Under the pieces are notes generated by a model. It saw only the letters and a list, made by a program, of their open reading frames with translations, was not told the DNA's origin and made no database searches. This document shows, piece after piece, positions 49,911 to 58,637 of a stretch of DNA of 62,122 nt. Each line of letters starts with the position of its first letter. Within the stretch, counting starts at the first letter, position 1. The DNA is taken from assembly GCA_051004015.1 (NCBI GenBank), contig JBPCKT010000123.1, forward strand, positions 1 through 62,122, in the 5' to 3' direction. This DNA is from SXOA01 sp051004015 (GTDB taxonomy: Bacteria > Planctomycetota > Planctomycetia > Pirellulales > Pirellulaceae). The translations under genes and the position numbers were made by a program.

Positions 49911-49939
49911 TTGACTGCCGATTATAGCTCCTGTACACT
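49911..49939 (+). promoter_or_regulatory. recA promoter
   Basis: TTGACT (49911-49916), 17-base spacer, TACACT (49934-49939), about 83 bases upstream of the recA ATG. Overlapping the -10 is CTGTACACTACTGTTCAG (49931-49948), whose arms TGTAC and GTTCA are a weak inverted match, a candidate LexA-type operator; planctomycete LexA sites are not known to me, so this is tentative. Confidence 0.65.
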
Positions 49940-50021
49940 ACTGTTCAGTTGATGGCATAGTAGCCCTTGTACATGCCGCGGCTTGCATTGCCGGGCAAAC
50001 TTTCCCATAAAGGAGCATTCC

Positions 50022-51146
50022 ATGGTGGCGACTGCAGAGAAACCCGAAAAGGTGAATGGACGTATGGCCAAGAAAGAAAAAGCGAGCAAGGCGGAGACCG
50101 GCTCCAAAATGGATGCCCTGATGGACCAGAATCCGAACCTCAAGATGGCCTTTCAGCAGATCGAAAAGCAGTTCGGCGAAGGCTCGATCATGCCGCTCGG
50201 CGGAAACGTGAACATGAAGATTGAGGGCATTCCCACCGGCAGCCTGTCGCTCGACGTGGCTTTGGGGGGACAAGGCATTCCCCGCGGCCGGATTATCGAG
50301 ATCTTTGGCCCGGAATCGAGCGGCAAGACGACCCTCGCCCTGCACGTGATCGCCCAGGCGCAAAAGCTCGACGGCGTGGCCGCCTTCATTGATGCGGAAC
50401 ATGCCTTTGACCCTAGTTGGGCCAAAAAGCTTGGCGTGCAACTCGAAACGCTGCTCGTTAGCCAGCCCAACAACGGCGAAGAGGCGATGCAGATTACCGA
50501 AATGCTGATCAAGTCGAACGCCGTCGATGTGATTGTCATCGACTCCGTGGCCGCCCTCGTTCCCAAGCATGAGCTCGACGGAGAGATCGGCGATACCCAC
50601 GTCGGCCTGCAGGCTCGCCTGATGAGCCAGTCGATGCGCAAGCTGACGGGCGCTATCTCCAAGAGCAAAACCTGCGTGATCTTCATCAACCAGATCCGCG
50701 ACAAGATTGGCGTTTCCTACGGCAGTCCGGAAACGACGCCGGGGGGACGGGCCCTCAAGTTCTACAGTTCGTGCCGCATCGATATCCGCCGCATCAGCCA
50801 GCTCAAGGAAGGGGAACTCGTGGTCGGCCAGCGGGTGCGGGTGAAGGTGGTCAAGAACAAGGTCGCTCCTCCCTTCCGCGTCGCGGAATTCGACATGATG
50901 CACACCTGCGGCATCAGCTACGAAGGGGACATCATTGACCTGGGGATCAACGAGAAAATTCTCGCCCGCAGCGGCTCGTGGTTCAAATACGGCGAAGTCT
51001 ACCTGGGCCAAGGGAAGGAAAAGGCCCGCGCCTACCTGCTCGAAAACCCAAAGGTCACCGCCGAGATCCGCGAGAAGATCCTCGCCAGTGGTCTGCATAC
51101 CGCCATCGCCGCGGAACCGGCAGCGGCGACGGAAGTGGATAGCTAA
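50022..51146 (+). CDS. recA: Recombinase A
   Basis: 374 residues from ATG 50022, with AAGGAG seven bases upstream; an in-frame start at 49983 is less likely. An N-terminal extension of about 27 basic residues (EKVNGRMAKKEKASKAETGSK) precedes the core. Walker A GPESSGKT (96-103), AAFIDAEHAFDPSWAKKLGV, VIVIDSVAALVPKHEL, DTHVGLQARLMSQSMRKLTG, NQIRDKIGVSYGSPETTPGGRALKFYSSCR. Forms filaments on single-stranded DNA for repair and SOS induction. Confidence 0.97.
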   Translation: MVATAEKPEKVNGRMAKKEKASKAETGSKMDALMDQNPNLKMAFQQIEKQFGEGSIMPLGGNVNMKIEGIPTGSLSLDVALGGQGIPRGRIIEIFGPESSGKTTLALHVIAQAQKLDGVAAFIDAEHAFDPSWAKKLGVQLETLLVSQPNNGEEAMQITEMLIKSNAVDVIVIDSVAALVPKHELDGEIGDTHVGLQARLMSQSMRKLTGAISKSKTCVIFINQIRDKIGVSYGSPETTPGGRALKFYSSCRIDIRRISQLKEGELVVGQRVRVKVVKNKVAPPFRVAEFDMMHTCGISYEGDIIDLGINEKILARSGSWFKYGEVYLGQGKEKARAYLLENPKVTAEIREKILASGLHTAIAAEPAAATEVDS

Positions 51147-51162
51147 GAAGGGGTGGCGAACC

Positions 51163-51259
51163 GGCGAGCGGCCAGCGTAAGCTGGCCGGTGAGTTCGCAA
51201 CTTTGCGCGACCCTTTTGCCAATGCCAGGTTACCGGCCAGCTTACGCAGGCCGCTCGCC
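51163..51259. repeat. 28-bp-arm inverted repeat downstream of recA
   Basis: Arms 51163-51190 and 51232-51259 are reverse complements at 27 of 28 positions, around a 41-base loop. Each arm contains the smaller palindrome CCAGCGTAAGCTGG. Same nested design and arm length as the element in the S10 operon but a different sequence. Located in the convergent gap, it may terminate both transcripts. Confidence 0.9.
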
Positions 51260-51268
51260 AGCCGGCAT

Positions 51269-51295
51269 GTCCGCTCACGGAGTGAGCGGACTACT
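51269..51295 (-). repeat. REP-like element forming the stop codon of the surface-protein gene
   Basis: Minus strand: GTAG followed by TCCGCTCAC-TCC-GTGAGCGGA, a perfect palindrome (GTCCGCTCAC/GTGAGCGGAC, 51269-51291). The TAG inside the GTAG is the stop codon of the large gene that ends at 51291, so this REP overlaps coding sequence end exactly. Confidence 0.8.
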
Positions 51296-54200
51296 TTTCC
51301 TCGCGGTACAGGGCCGGCTCATCGCTGCCGTCGCCGTCGAAGTCGCCGACTACCGGCAGGTCGCTGGCGGTGCCAAGTTCGACCACCTTGTCGGCGGGAT
51401 CAATCCGCTGATTGCCGTTGGTATCGATGATCCATTTTCCGGCGCGGTAGATGCCGATCTCATCGACGCCGTCGCCGTTGAAATCGCCGACAACGGGAAG
51501 ATCGCCATCCTGGCCGAACTCGGCGACCTGGTCTCCCTTCGACCAGCGACCGTCGCCGTCCATGTCGAAGTGCCACTGGCCGTCCCGGAAGATGCCAATG
51601 CTGCTGATGCCGTCGCCGTTCCAGTCGCCGGCAATCGGGATGTCGCTTTCCGCGCCAAAGTAGAAGACGTGGTCGATCAGGTCGGCCCGCTCCCGGCCGC
51701 TGGCGGTCAATTTGAGGAGGCGGTCTCCTTCCGTGGCCTGCTCGGGTTTCGGCGGCACGTTCTTCGGCCGCTTCTTCAAGAGGTTGTGCGGATCGGGCAA
51801 GCCCGGCTCAAACTCGTGATGCCGCGGGTCCCCCGCCCACTCGGGGCCAAAGATGCCGATGTCGTCTTTGCCGTCCCCGTCCCAGTCGCCCACCACCGGC
51901 AGGTCGGTGTCATCACCAAGCTTGGCCCAGAGATCATCGGCGTCCCACTTGCCGTTTCCATTCAGGTCGAGCAGCCATTCTCCCTTGTAGAAGATGCCGA
52001 TTTCCGTGGTGCCGTCGCCGTTCCAGTCGCCGGTGACGGGAATGGCTCCCTTGATTCCGAAGGCAATCGGCCGATCGATGCCGGGTGAAAGCGTGTCGAT
52101 CGTCCACGTGCCACCGGCCAGACGGTCGCTCCGCCACTGCGTGCCGTCCACGAACAGTACCGGCCGCCAGGCCAGGCCGTCGATCTTCGTGCTGCGGCTG
52201 GAAACGCGAGGCAACCCGGCGTCGATGACGGAGAGGTGCCATGAGTAAACGCCCCCTGCTCCGCCGATATACTCCGGCGGCGGAACCGGTGGGATGATGA
52301 GCAGCGGCGGCAGTGGCGGAGGGGGCGGGAGGAACAGCAGCGGTTCCGGCGGCGGAGGAGTCGGAGGCTGAGGCGGAGGGGGCGGGATGACGAACGTCGT
52401 CAACTGCACTTCGCTGAAGTTGTTGAAGACCGAATGTTGCCCGGCAGCCAATGACACCTGTAAAATCGCATCGTTGCGAAGGGACACGCCGGCCAGCAGG
52501 AACGGATCAATCACGCCCGGGATGAGGGCAGTGTTCAAGTTGAGTGCCATGCCGCTTGTCGAGCCCGGGGTATCGCGACTGTCGAGATAACCCGCAGGCT
52601 GCACGACTTCCACAATGCTGTAGTTACCTCGCGGCAAGCCGCGGAACTCATAGAAACCGTTGGCGTCCGTCCGAACACGAAGGGGGCCAGGAGCATAGTT
52701 TCCCGGCAGTACGTCGGCCGCCGTCACCGGCTCCGCGGTATCGCTGAACCGCAGCTCCAACAGCACGCCGCCTAGCCGCTGATCGTCCGGGGTGAGCAGA
52801 CCGTCGCGGAGGTCATAGAGATTGGCCGGCACCGTACCGTCGGGCGAAAAAATCGGCGCGCCGTCACGGAACACATAGCCGCTAATGCTCCCCGCCGGCG
52901 TCTCGCAGAAGTCATAACTGACGGCAGCGTCGCCACTGATCAGGTTCACGTCCTGAATGCGGTCTTGTGTCGTGTCGTCACCGCCGTGCGAGCCGGCAAC
53001 CTGCCCACCCTGGAAGTAGCCGCTCGGCTGAAACTCACGCACGGTGTAGTTGTTTGGCGGCAGCTTGTCGAACTTGTAACGGCCCTCGGCGTTGGTGAAC
53101 GCCGTCTCGACGACGATTCCATTGCCATCCAGCAATTCAATTCTCACGCCCGAAAGCGGCTGCTCCACGCCGTCAAGGATGCAGTTGTTGTTGAGGTCCA
53201 CGAACACCCGCCCGGCAATGCTCACCGGCTCGATCTCGCAAAAGTCATACTCGATGAGCTGAGCCCCCGATGGGATGTCGATGGCGGTGATCAGGTCCTG
53301 CACGCTAGCATTACCCCCGCCGGAGCCCGGAACCGTGCCCCCTTGCAAGTAGCCTTGCGGTTGCAGCTCGCGAACGGCATACGTCCCCGGCAGCAGGTTG
53401 TCGAATTTATAGCGGCCGTCGGCATCAGTCTGCGTGGTCTGGATGACCGTTCCCTGCGCGTTCAAGAGTTGCACGGTCACTCCGGACAGCGGCCGGTCGT
53501 TCTCATTGAAAAGGCAATCCTCGTTCGGGTCGACGAACACGCGGCCGGCAATGCTCGCGGGCTTGAGTTCGCCGAAGTCATAGTGCACCCCGACGTCCCC
53601 CCAGAGCAGATCGACGTTGCGGATCTTATCGCCGGGGTTGTCCGCCTGGCCGACCGTGAGGCCGCCAATCTTGCCAGCCGCGTCTTTGCCATCTAGCCAT
53701 CCCGCCGGCTGGACTTCCACGACGGTGTACTTTCCCGCCGAAAGCTGGCTGAACTTGTAGAAGCCGTTCTGGTTCGTTGTTTGCTGGCCGATCTGCGTGC
53801 CGCTGGCGTCAAGCAGAATGACCGTCGTGCCGGGAATGGGCGTTTCGTTGGCATCATAGATGCCGTCATTGTCGGCGTCGTGATAGACAAAGCCGGAAAG
53901 CTCCGCGGGGCGATGCTCGCAGAAGTCGTAGTTGATGCCGTTCTGCCCGCCCGTCAGCAGGATGCTCCCCAAGTTGTCGTCGGTGGCGACACCGACATGG
54001 ACTCCGTTGATCGTGCCGATGTGCTCGTCACCATCAATCAGCCCCGCGGGAGTAATCTCCACCACCGAGTACGTCCCCGGCAGCAGGTTGGTGAACTCGT
54101 ACTCTCCGTCCGCGTTGGTCTGGGTCGTGGCGATGGTCGTGCCCGCCGCGTTCTTGAGGATCAGTTGCACGCCAGCCAGCGGTGTGATGGTGGTGGTATC

Positions 54201-55442
54201 GCCATCGCAATTGCCGTACTTGTCCGTCAGATGCACATGGCCGCGGATCGAGGAGGGCAGGTACTCGGCAAAGTCAAAGTGAATTCCGTGCTGGTTCCCC
54301 AGCGGGATATTGATCTCGGTCAGCACGTCCGGATTGCCGCTGACGATGCTGCCGGTGGCGGTGCCGGAGACGGTTCCCGGAATGGCTCCCACGCTGAAGT
54401 ACCCGCTGGGCTGCGTCTCCCGCACCTGATAAGTACCGGGTGTGAGATTGAGCTCCGTGCCGAATTTGTAGAAACCCTGCGAGTCCGTCGTCGTGGTCTT
54501 GCCCGTGAAGACGAAGTCGGCGCCTTGCTTCTTCCAGAGCGCCAGCGAGACGCCGGCTATCGGCGGCTCGGCGGGATCGCGGTGCAGATCGAGGTTGTGT
54601 TCCTGATAAACGTAGCCCGAGATGCTGATCGGCAGCGGCTGCTGTTGCAGCGGCAGGAGCGCGCCGGTGCTGCGGTCGCGCTTTCCCTGGTAATCATCGT
54701 TGGGCAAGCCGCTGGCGTTGCCGGAGGAGATCAACAGGTTGGTGCCGGCGAAAAGCGGGTCATAAAAGTTCTTGAACTTGACCGTGCCGCTCACGTCATA
54801 GTGATGCGATTCCTTGAATGTCCCCGTCAACAGCGAATCCTGAAACTCCACGCCCGACGCGATCGGGTCCACGCCGGAGTTGATCTCGTCCATGTCCGTC
54901 ACCGAGGGATCGAACTGCTGGATTTCATCGACGTCGATGGAAAACCGCACCTTGTCGCCGGCATGGAACCCCGAGAAGTTGAGGACCAATTTGCTTGTGC
55001 CGTCCACGACGCTGGCCGTCACGCTGCCGCCGCCGGAGATGGAGACCAGTTGAAAAGCAAAAGATCGATCGGCCCCGAGCCCGCCGAAGGACGTGTCGAA
55101 GACCATGTCCCCGACGCTCCATCCCTGGGGTCCGTGATCGCCGTCAATGACTACACGAGTCAGCTCCGTTCCCGGCGCTCCCCCTTGGAACTGCACCTCA
55201 AACGTGTCGCCATGCAGATCGGAGCCGCCGTCTTCTTCGATATAGACCACGCCCAGCTTGAGGGGGTCGGCGTCCAGCATCTGCCGCTCTTCCATTCGCT
55301 CGAAGCGGCATTGGCGGGAGACGCCGCTCTCGACCGTCTTGGCCGTCTTGCGGCGGCGGCGAGCCCTTTTCGGCGCGGGGACCGGCGCATGCGCCGAGTC
55401 CACCCGTTTCGGCGATCCAAACAGCAGGCTCCACAATCCCAC
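51291..55442 (-). CDS. Giant surface protein with SD-repeat (SdrB/Cna-B) and FG-GAP-like domains
   Basis: 1383 residues. Basic N-terminus then FERMEERQMLDADP (about 47-60), a variant of the planctomycete LEPR-x-LL-type export motif. About 190 residues of unknown beta domain follow, then six SD-repeat B-like modules (pattern SGFVYHDADNDGIYDANETPIPGTTV...NGFYKFSQLSAGKYTVVEVQPAGWLDG) over about 280-1010. A poly-proline linker (PPPPPQPPTPPPPEP) at about 1040-1085 leads to a C-terminal set of VCBS/FG-GAP-like repeats rich in GDWNGDGTTEIGIF and GDFNGDGVDEIGIYRAGKW motifs (calcium-binding DxDxDG). Likely an extracellular adhesin or matrix protein. Its stop codon lies inside a REP-like palindrome. 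Confidence 0.9.
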   Translation of the reverse strand: MGLWSLLFGSPKRVDSAHAPVPAPKRARRRRKTAKTVESGVSRQCRFERMEERQMLDADPLKLGVVYIEEDGGSDLHGDTFEVQFQGGAPGTELTRVVIDGDHGPQGWSVGDMVFDTSFGGLGADRSFAFQLVSISGGGSVTASVVDGTSKLVLNFSGFHAGDKVRFSIDVDEIQQFDPSVTDMDEINSGVDPIASGVEFQDSLLTGTFKESHHYDVSGTVKFKNFYDPLFAGTNLLISSGNASGLPNDDYQGKRDRSTGALLPLQQQPLPISISGYVYQEHNLDLHRDPAEPPIAGVSLALWKKQGADFVFTGKTTTTDSQGFYKFGTELNLTPGTYQVRETQPSGYFSVGAIPGTVSGTATGSIVSGNPDVLTEINIPLGNQHGIHFDFAEYLPSSIRGHVHLTDKYGNCDGDTTTITPLAGVQLILKNAAGTTIATTQTNADGEYEFTNLLPGTYSVVEITPAGLIDGDEHIGTINGVHVGVATDDNLGSILLTGGQNGINYDFCEHRPAELSGFVYHDADNDGIYDANETPIPGTTVILLDASGTQIGQQTTNQNGFYKFSQLSAGKYTVVEVQPAGWLDGKDAAGKIGGLTVGQADNPGDKIRNVDLLWGDVGVHYDFGELKPASIAGRVFVDPNEDCLFNENDRPLSGVTVQLLNAQGTVIQTTQTDADGRYKFDNLLPGTYAVRELQPQGYLQGGTVPGSGGGNASVQDLITAIDIPSGAQLIEYDFCEIEPVSIAGRVFVDLNNNCILDGVEQPLSGVRIELLDGNGIVVETAFTNAEGRYKFDKLPPNNYTVREFQPSGYFQGGQVAGSHGGDDTTQDRIQDVNLISGDAAVSYDFCETPAGSISGYVFRDGAPIFSPDGTVPANLYDLRDGLLTPDDQRLGGVLLELRFSDTAEPVTAADVLPGNYAPGPLRVRTDANGFYEFRGLPRGNYSIVEVVQPAGYLDSRDTPGSTSGMALNLNTALIPGVIDPFLLAGVSLRNDAILQVSLAAGQHSVFNNFSEVQLTTFVIPPPPPQPPTPPPPEPLLFLPPPPPLPPLLIIPPVPPPEYIGGAGGVYSWHLSVIDAGLPRVSSRSTKIDGLAWRPVLFVDGTQWRSDRLAGGTWTIDTLSPGIDRPIAFGIKGAIPVTGDWNGDGTTEIGIFYKGEWLLDLNGNGKWDADDLWAKLGDDTDLPVVGDWDGDGKDDIGIFGPEWAGDPRHHEFEPGLPDPHNLLKKRPKNVPPKPEQATEGDRLLKLTASGRERADLIDHVFYFGAESDIPIAGDWNGDGISSIGIFRDGQWHFDMDGDGRWSKGDQVAEFGQDGDLPVVGDFNGDGVDEIGIYRAGKWIIDTNGNQRIDPADKVVELGTASDLPVVGDFDGDGSDEPALYREEK

Positions 55443-55461
55443 GAGGCACCTCCTTGGGAGT

Positions 55462-55560
55462 GCAGAGTGTAAAGTGTAAAGTGCAGAGTGAAGAACGAAA
55501 TCAGTTCTTTCTATGGATCACTCTGCACTCTGCACTCTGCACTCTGCACTCTGCACTCAG
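55462..55560. repeat. Two heptanucleotide tandem arrays in inverted relation
   Basis: GCAGAGT-GTAAAGT-GTAAAGT-GCAGAGT (55462-55489) and five copies of CACTCTG plus CACTCAG (55519-55560). Both have an exact 7-base period and CACTCTG is the reverse complement of CAGAGTG in the first array. It fills the 120-base gap between the surface-protein and WD40 genes. Confidence 0.9.
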
Positions 55561-55561
55561 T

Positions 55562-56647
55562 TCACTTCTTCCGAATCCCCGGTTCCGTTCGCGCCCCCAC
55601 GCGCTTCGCGGGCTCGCCCCTTCTCGCGATGTGATCCGTAACGGTCCAAACTCGGACCGTGGTGTCATAGCCGGCGGAGACCAGCATTTTTCCCAGGCAG
55701 TCGAGCGCGGCGACCGTGCCGGTGTGCCCCATGAGCACTCCCAGCTCCTGCCGCTCCATCACGTCCCACAGACGGACGACGTTGTCGCTGCCGCTGACGG
55801 CCAAGTGATGCGGCCCGTAGAACACGAGCGACATGAACTTCACCGGGCGGATGTCGAGGGCATAGGGTTTGGTCTCGGCTTCGAGCGGCGTGACGTGGAT
55901 CGTGCGATCTTCGCCGGCGGAAGCCAGGTAGCGGCCATCCTGCGAGAACGCAATCGCCCGGATACGCTGCTTATGTGCGGCGACGTCACGCACCTTTTGG
56001 CCGCTGGCGGCGTCGTAAATACGAATGGTCCCACACCGTCCGCCAACGGCGAATTGTTCGTCATCGGGAGCAAAAGCCGCCGCCCGCATGTCCGAACAGG
56101 GCGCGGCCAGTTCATGCAGGAGCTTGCGGCTCTCGATGTCGTAGAGATGGACGTGCTTCTGAAAGCCCGTGGTCGCCAGCAGCTTGCCGCCGTGACTGTA
56201 CCGCACTTGAACAATCGCCTGCTCGTGTCCATCCAGGGCCGCTTCCCATTTGCCGGTCTCTGCTTCCCAGAGGTGAATGAACCGGTCGTTCCCAGCCGAC
56301 GCGAGTTGCTTGCCGCTGGGCGAAAAGTCCACGGTCCGGACCCAGTCGGTATGCTTCGTCAGGCGCTGGATTTGCTTCCCGTCCGCCAGGCTGAAGACTC
56401 GCACAATATGGTCGTCGCCGGCAGTCGCCAGCCACTCGCCATTTCGATGCACCCGCACCGCGGTGACGACGGGCGGAGTGCTCTGATCCGGATCGGCGGC
56501 GAGCTGGATTGTCCGCGACGGCCAGTTGAATGCCGCCACTTTGGCCGCCAGGTCGGCGCGCGCGGACCTTAGATTTGGCCACAGCAGACCAGCCGCCAGC
56601 GTACCGGCGGCACTCGCGAGAAACTGACGGCGGCTCTTTCGCATCAT
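55562..56647 (-). CDS. Tat-exported WD40 repeat protein
   Basis: 361 residues from ATG 56647 (MMRKSRRQFLASAAGTLAAGLLW, a twin-arginine signal); a frame start at 56704 adds 19 residues without sense. About seven WD40 blades: VVTAVRVHRNGEWLATAGDDHIVRVFSLADGKQIQRLTKHTDWVRTVDFSPSGKQLASAGNDRFIHLWEAETGKW and so on to SAGYDTTVRVW. A beta-propeller for protein contact; planctomycetes export many. Same strand as and upstream of the surface-protein gene. Confidence 0.92.
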   Translation of the reverse strand: MMRKSRRQFLASAAGTLAAGLLWPNLRSARADLAAKVAAFNWPSRTIQLAADPDQSTPPVVTAVRVHRNGEWLATAGDDHIVRVFSLADGKQIQRLTKHTDWVRTVDFSPSGKQLASAGNDRFIHLWEAETGKWEAALDGHEQAIVQVRYSHGGKLLATTGFQKHVHLYDIESRKLLHELAAPCSDMRAAAFAPDDEQFAVGGRCGTIRIYDAASGQKVRDVAAHKQRIRAIAFSQDGRYLASAGEDRTIHVTPLEAETKPYALDIRPVKFMSLVFYGPHHLAVSGSDNVVRLWDVMERQELGVLMGHTGTVAALDCLGKMLVSAGYDTTVRVWTVTDHIARRGEPAKRVGARTEPGIRKK

Positions 56648-56704
56648 GCGCACACGCCCGTAAAGAGAGCAAGCATTCTTCCCTGACAGGGCGCAGCGCC
56701 CCAC

Positions 56705-57017
56705 TCCCGCTTCTATCGGTACGCGCGGCCAGCGAGCCGCAACAGAATTGCCCCAGTCGGCAGCGTCGTGTCAAACTGTGACGATTGGGCAGAACCGGAG
56801 GTGAGGGTGGAATAGGTTTCCAGCCTGCCCCGGAATCTTGCCAGGCAGGCCGAAGCCTGCCCCACGACAGGCCTGCGAATGGCCCGCGTCGCTGGACGTG
56901 GACAACGGGCGGAAACCCTTTCGCCAGCACAACTTCCCATCCAGGAGCCAATCCGCTACAATTCGAGGTTTGGCTCGCATTTTCGTCTGACACGAATACA
57001 CGTTCTTCCCTCCCGCC
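56705..57017. other. Divergent intergenic region with GCAGGC palindromes
   Basis: About 310 bases, no gene. Two CAGGC-based palindromes around 56815-56890, one reading GGCAGGCCGAAGCCTGCC, belong to the family also seen near 2540 and 9652. CCAATCCGCTACAATTCGAGG near 56948 contains a TACAAT that could be a -10 for the downstream plus-strand gene. Confidence 0.45.
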
Positions 57018-58616
57018 ATGCCCGATCCGTCCAAGTCCACACACTGGAATTCACTGCTCAACCAGATTGGAATCCCGGCAAGCGAGACGCCATCCGCTCC
57101 CCCCGACGGGGCGACAAGCGATAGCATCTCGGAGACATCAAATCCGCCCTCTCCCAAACCGGCTCCGCCACCACCGCCGCCTCGTGTCAAGGCGCAAGCG
57201 AAAGCGCCACCGCCGGCTGCCCGGCCCAAGAGCCAGTGGTCGAGCGTCCTCTCCATCCTCGGGCTCGCAGCGCCGGAAGAGCCGTCTCCCCCGCCGCCAG
57301 CACCAGCACCTCCCGCTCCCAAAGCTGAGGAGCCTCCCCCGCCAGCTCGCAAGCCTATTGCTCCACCGCCTCGTCCTGTTCCTGAGCGGGCGTTCGAAAG
57401 GCCGGTTGCCGTCAAGCCGGTTCCCGAAAAACCGATCGCTGAAAAGCCGCTGACCGAGAGGCCGGTCACGGAGGCGACGCCGCGCCTTCCCAATCCGCTC
57501 GACGAATTCAAGCCCCGCATGCCCCTCGAGCCCAAGCGCCCGCAGCCCCGGAGCTTTGAGGACGACGCGAGCCTTTCGCTAGACGACGATTTTGAAGAGC
57601 ATTCCGAAGTGATTGAGCCTGACCTCGACGACGAGCTGGATCTCGATAAAGAAGAATCAGAAAAGGAGCAGCCGCCCAATTCCAGCAGCGAATCGCGGAG
57701 CGACGAGCGACCTCGCCAGCGCGATGACGAACGTGAACGAGGCCGGGAGCGAGACCGCGGCCAGCGCGGAGGGCGCGGCAACCAGCGCGGCGAGCAAAGC
57801 CGCCGGCCTGAAGCCCGCCGTGACGAGCCTCCCCGCCGTGAGGAGCCTCGGGAAGAGCCCCCCAGGCGCGAGGAGCCCCGGCGCGAAGACGTTCGCCGCC
57901 GCGACGAGCGCCCGCCGGCTGCGCGCCGCGATGAGCGCCCACCCGTGCCGCGGCGAGACGACCGGCCGCCGGCCCCGCGCCGCGATGAGCGCCCGCCGGC
58001 AGCGCGTCGGGACGAGCGCCCACCGGCGCCGCGCCGCGATGACCGGCCGCCAAGGCGAGAAGAGCCTCGTCGCGATGAGGTCCGCCGTGAGGAGCCTCGC
58101 CAGGGGGAATTTGACCTTGATTTGGACTTGGATGCCGATTTGGAGCAGGATGATATCCTGCCGCGGATCGACGACATCGACGTGGAGGAAGCCCCCACCG
58201 GCGAAGTCTCGGATCGTCCCGCGCGGGCTCGCGGTGTCGAAGACGCGGGAGGTGAGGAGCGAGATTCAGGCCGCCGTCGCCGTCGCGGTCGCCGCGGCCG
58301 CGGCCGTCCAGAGCGGCCCTCGCGCAAGGAGCGCACCAGTAGCTCCGCGCCTTCCCTGCCCGATGTCGACGAAGACGCAGAGGATAAGATTGCCGCCCGC
58401 GCCCGCCAGCGACTGGAAGAGAACGACGACGAGGCGACGGACGTGGACGAGCATGACGAAGATCGTGACGACGCGCACGGCCACTCCAAAATTCCGACCT
58501 GGCAGGAGACCGTGGGCATGTTAATCGAAACCAACATGTCCTCCCGGTCCCGCGACCGGGACCACGGTGGCCGCGGGCGGGACCATGGCGGCCGGGGACG
58601 AGGGCGCGGCAGATAG
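57018..58616 (+). CDS. Disordered Pro/Arg/Glu-rich protein with repeated W-x-SLL motif
   Basis: 532 residues, almost entirely low complexity. Pro/Ala-rich to about residue 175, an acidic patch (DLDDELDLDKEESEKE) to 215, then Arg/Asp/Glu/Pro repeats with an 8-9 residue unit RRDERPPAA/RRDDRPPAP (about 290-350), acidic (DLDLDLDADLEQDD), and a final RGRGRG tail. Two short segments stand out: HWNSLLNQIGIPASE (9-23) and QWSSVLSILGLAAPEE (73-88), an apparent duplicated motif, and near the end IPTWQETVGMLIETNM. Arg/Gly-rich disordered proteins often bind RNA. Possible partner of the next genes; role unknown. Confidence 0.75.
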   Translation: MPDPSKSTHWNSLLNQIGIPASETPSAPPDGATSDSISETSNPPSPKPAPPPPPPRVKAQAKAPPPAARPKSQWSSVLSILGLAAPEEPSPPPPAPAPPAPKAEEPPPPARKPIAPPPRPVPERAFERPVAVKPVPEKPIAEKPLTERPVTEATPRLPNPLDEFKPRMPLEPKRPQPRSFEDDASLSLDDDFEEHSEVIEPDLDDELDLDKEESEKEQPPNSSSESRSDERPRQRDDERERGRERDRGQRGGRGNQRGEQSRRPEARRDEPPRREEPREEPPRREEPRREDVRRRDERPPAARRDERPPVPRRDDRPPAPRRDERPPAARRDERPPAPRRDDRPPRREEPRRDEVRREEPRQGEFDLDLDLDADLEQDDILPRIDDIDVEEAPTGEVSDRPARARGVEDAGGEERDSGRRRRRGRRGRGRPERPSRKERTSSSAPSLPDVDEDAEDKIAARARQRLEENDDEATDVDEHDEDRDDAHGHSKIPTWQETVGMLIETNMSSRSRDRDHGGRGRDHGGRGRGRGR

Positions 58617-58637
58617 CAGCCGGCGAAGGCGGCAGAC

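Noticed and set aside
53781..55472. 563-codon plus-strand frame opposite the surface-protein gene
   Set aside because: Shadow of the SD-repeat coding sequence; the minus strand shows six clear domain repeats.
55519..55560. CRISPR or phase-variation tract
   Set aside because: Heptamers without spacers; not inside a coding region or promoter, so neither CRISPR nor contingency-locus behaviour is supported.
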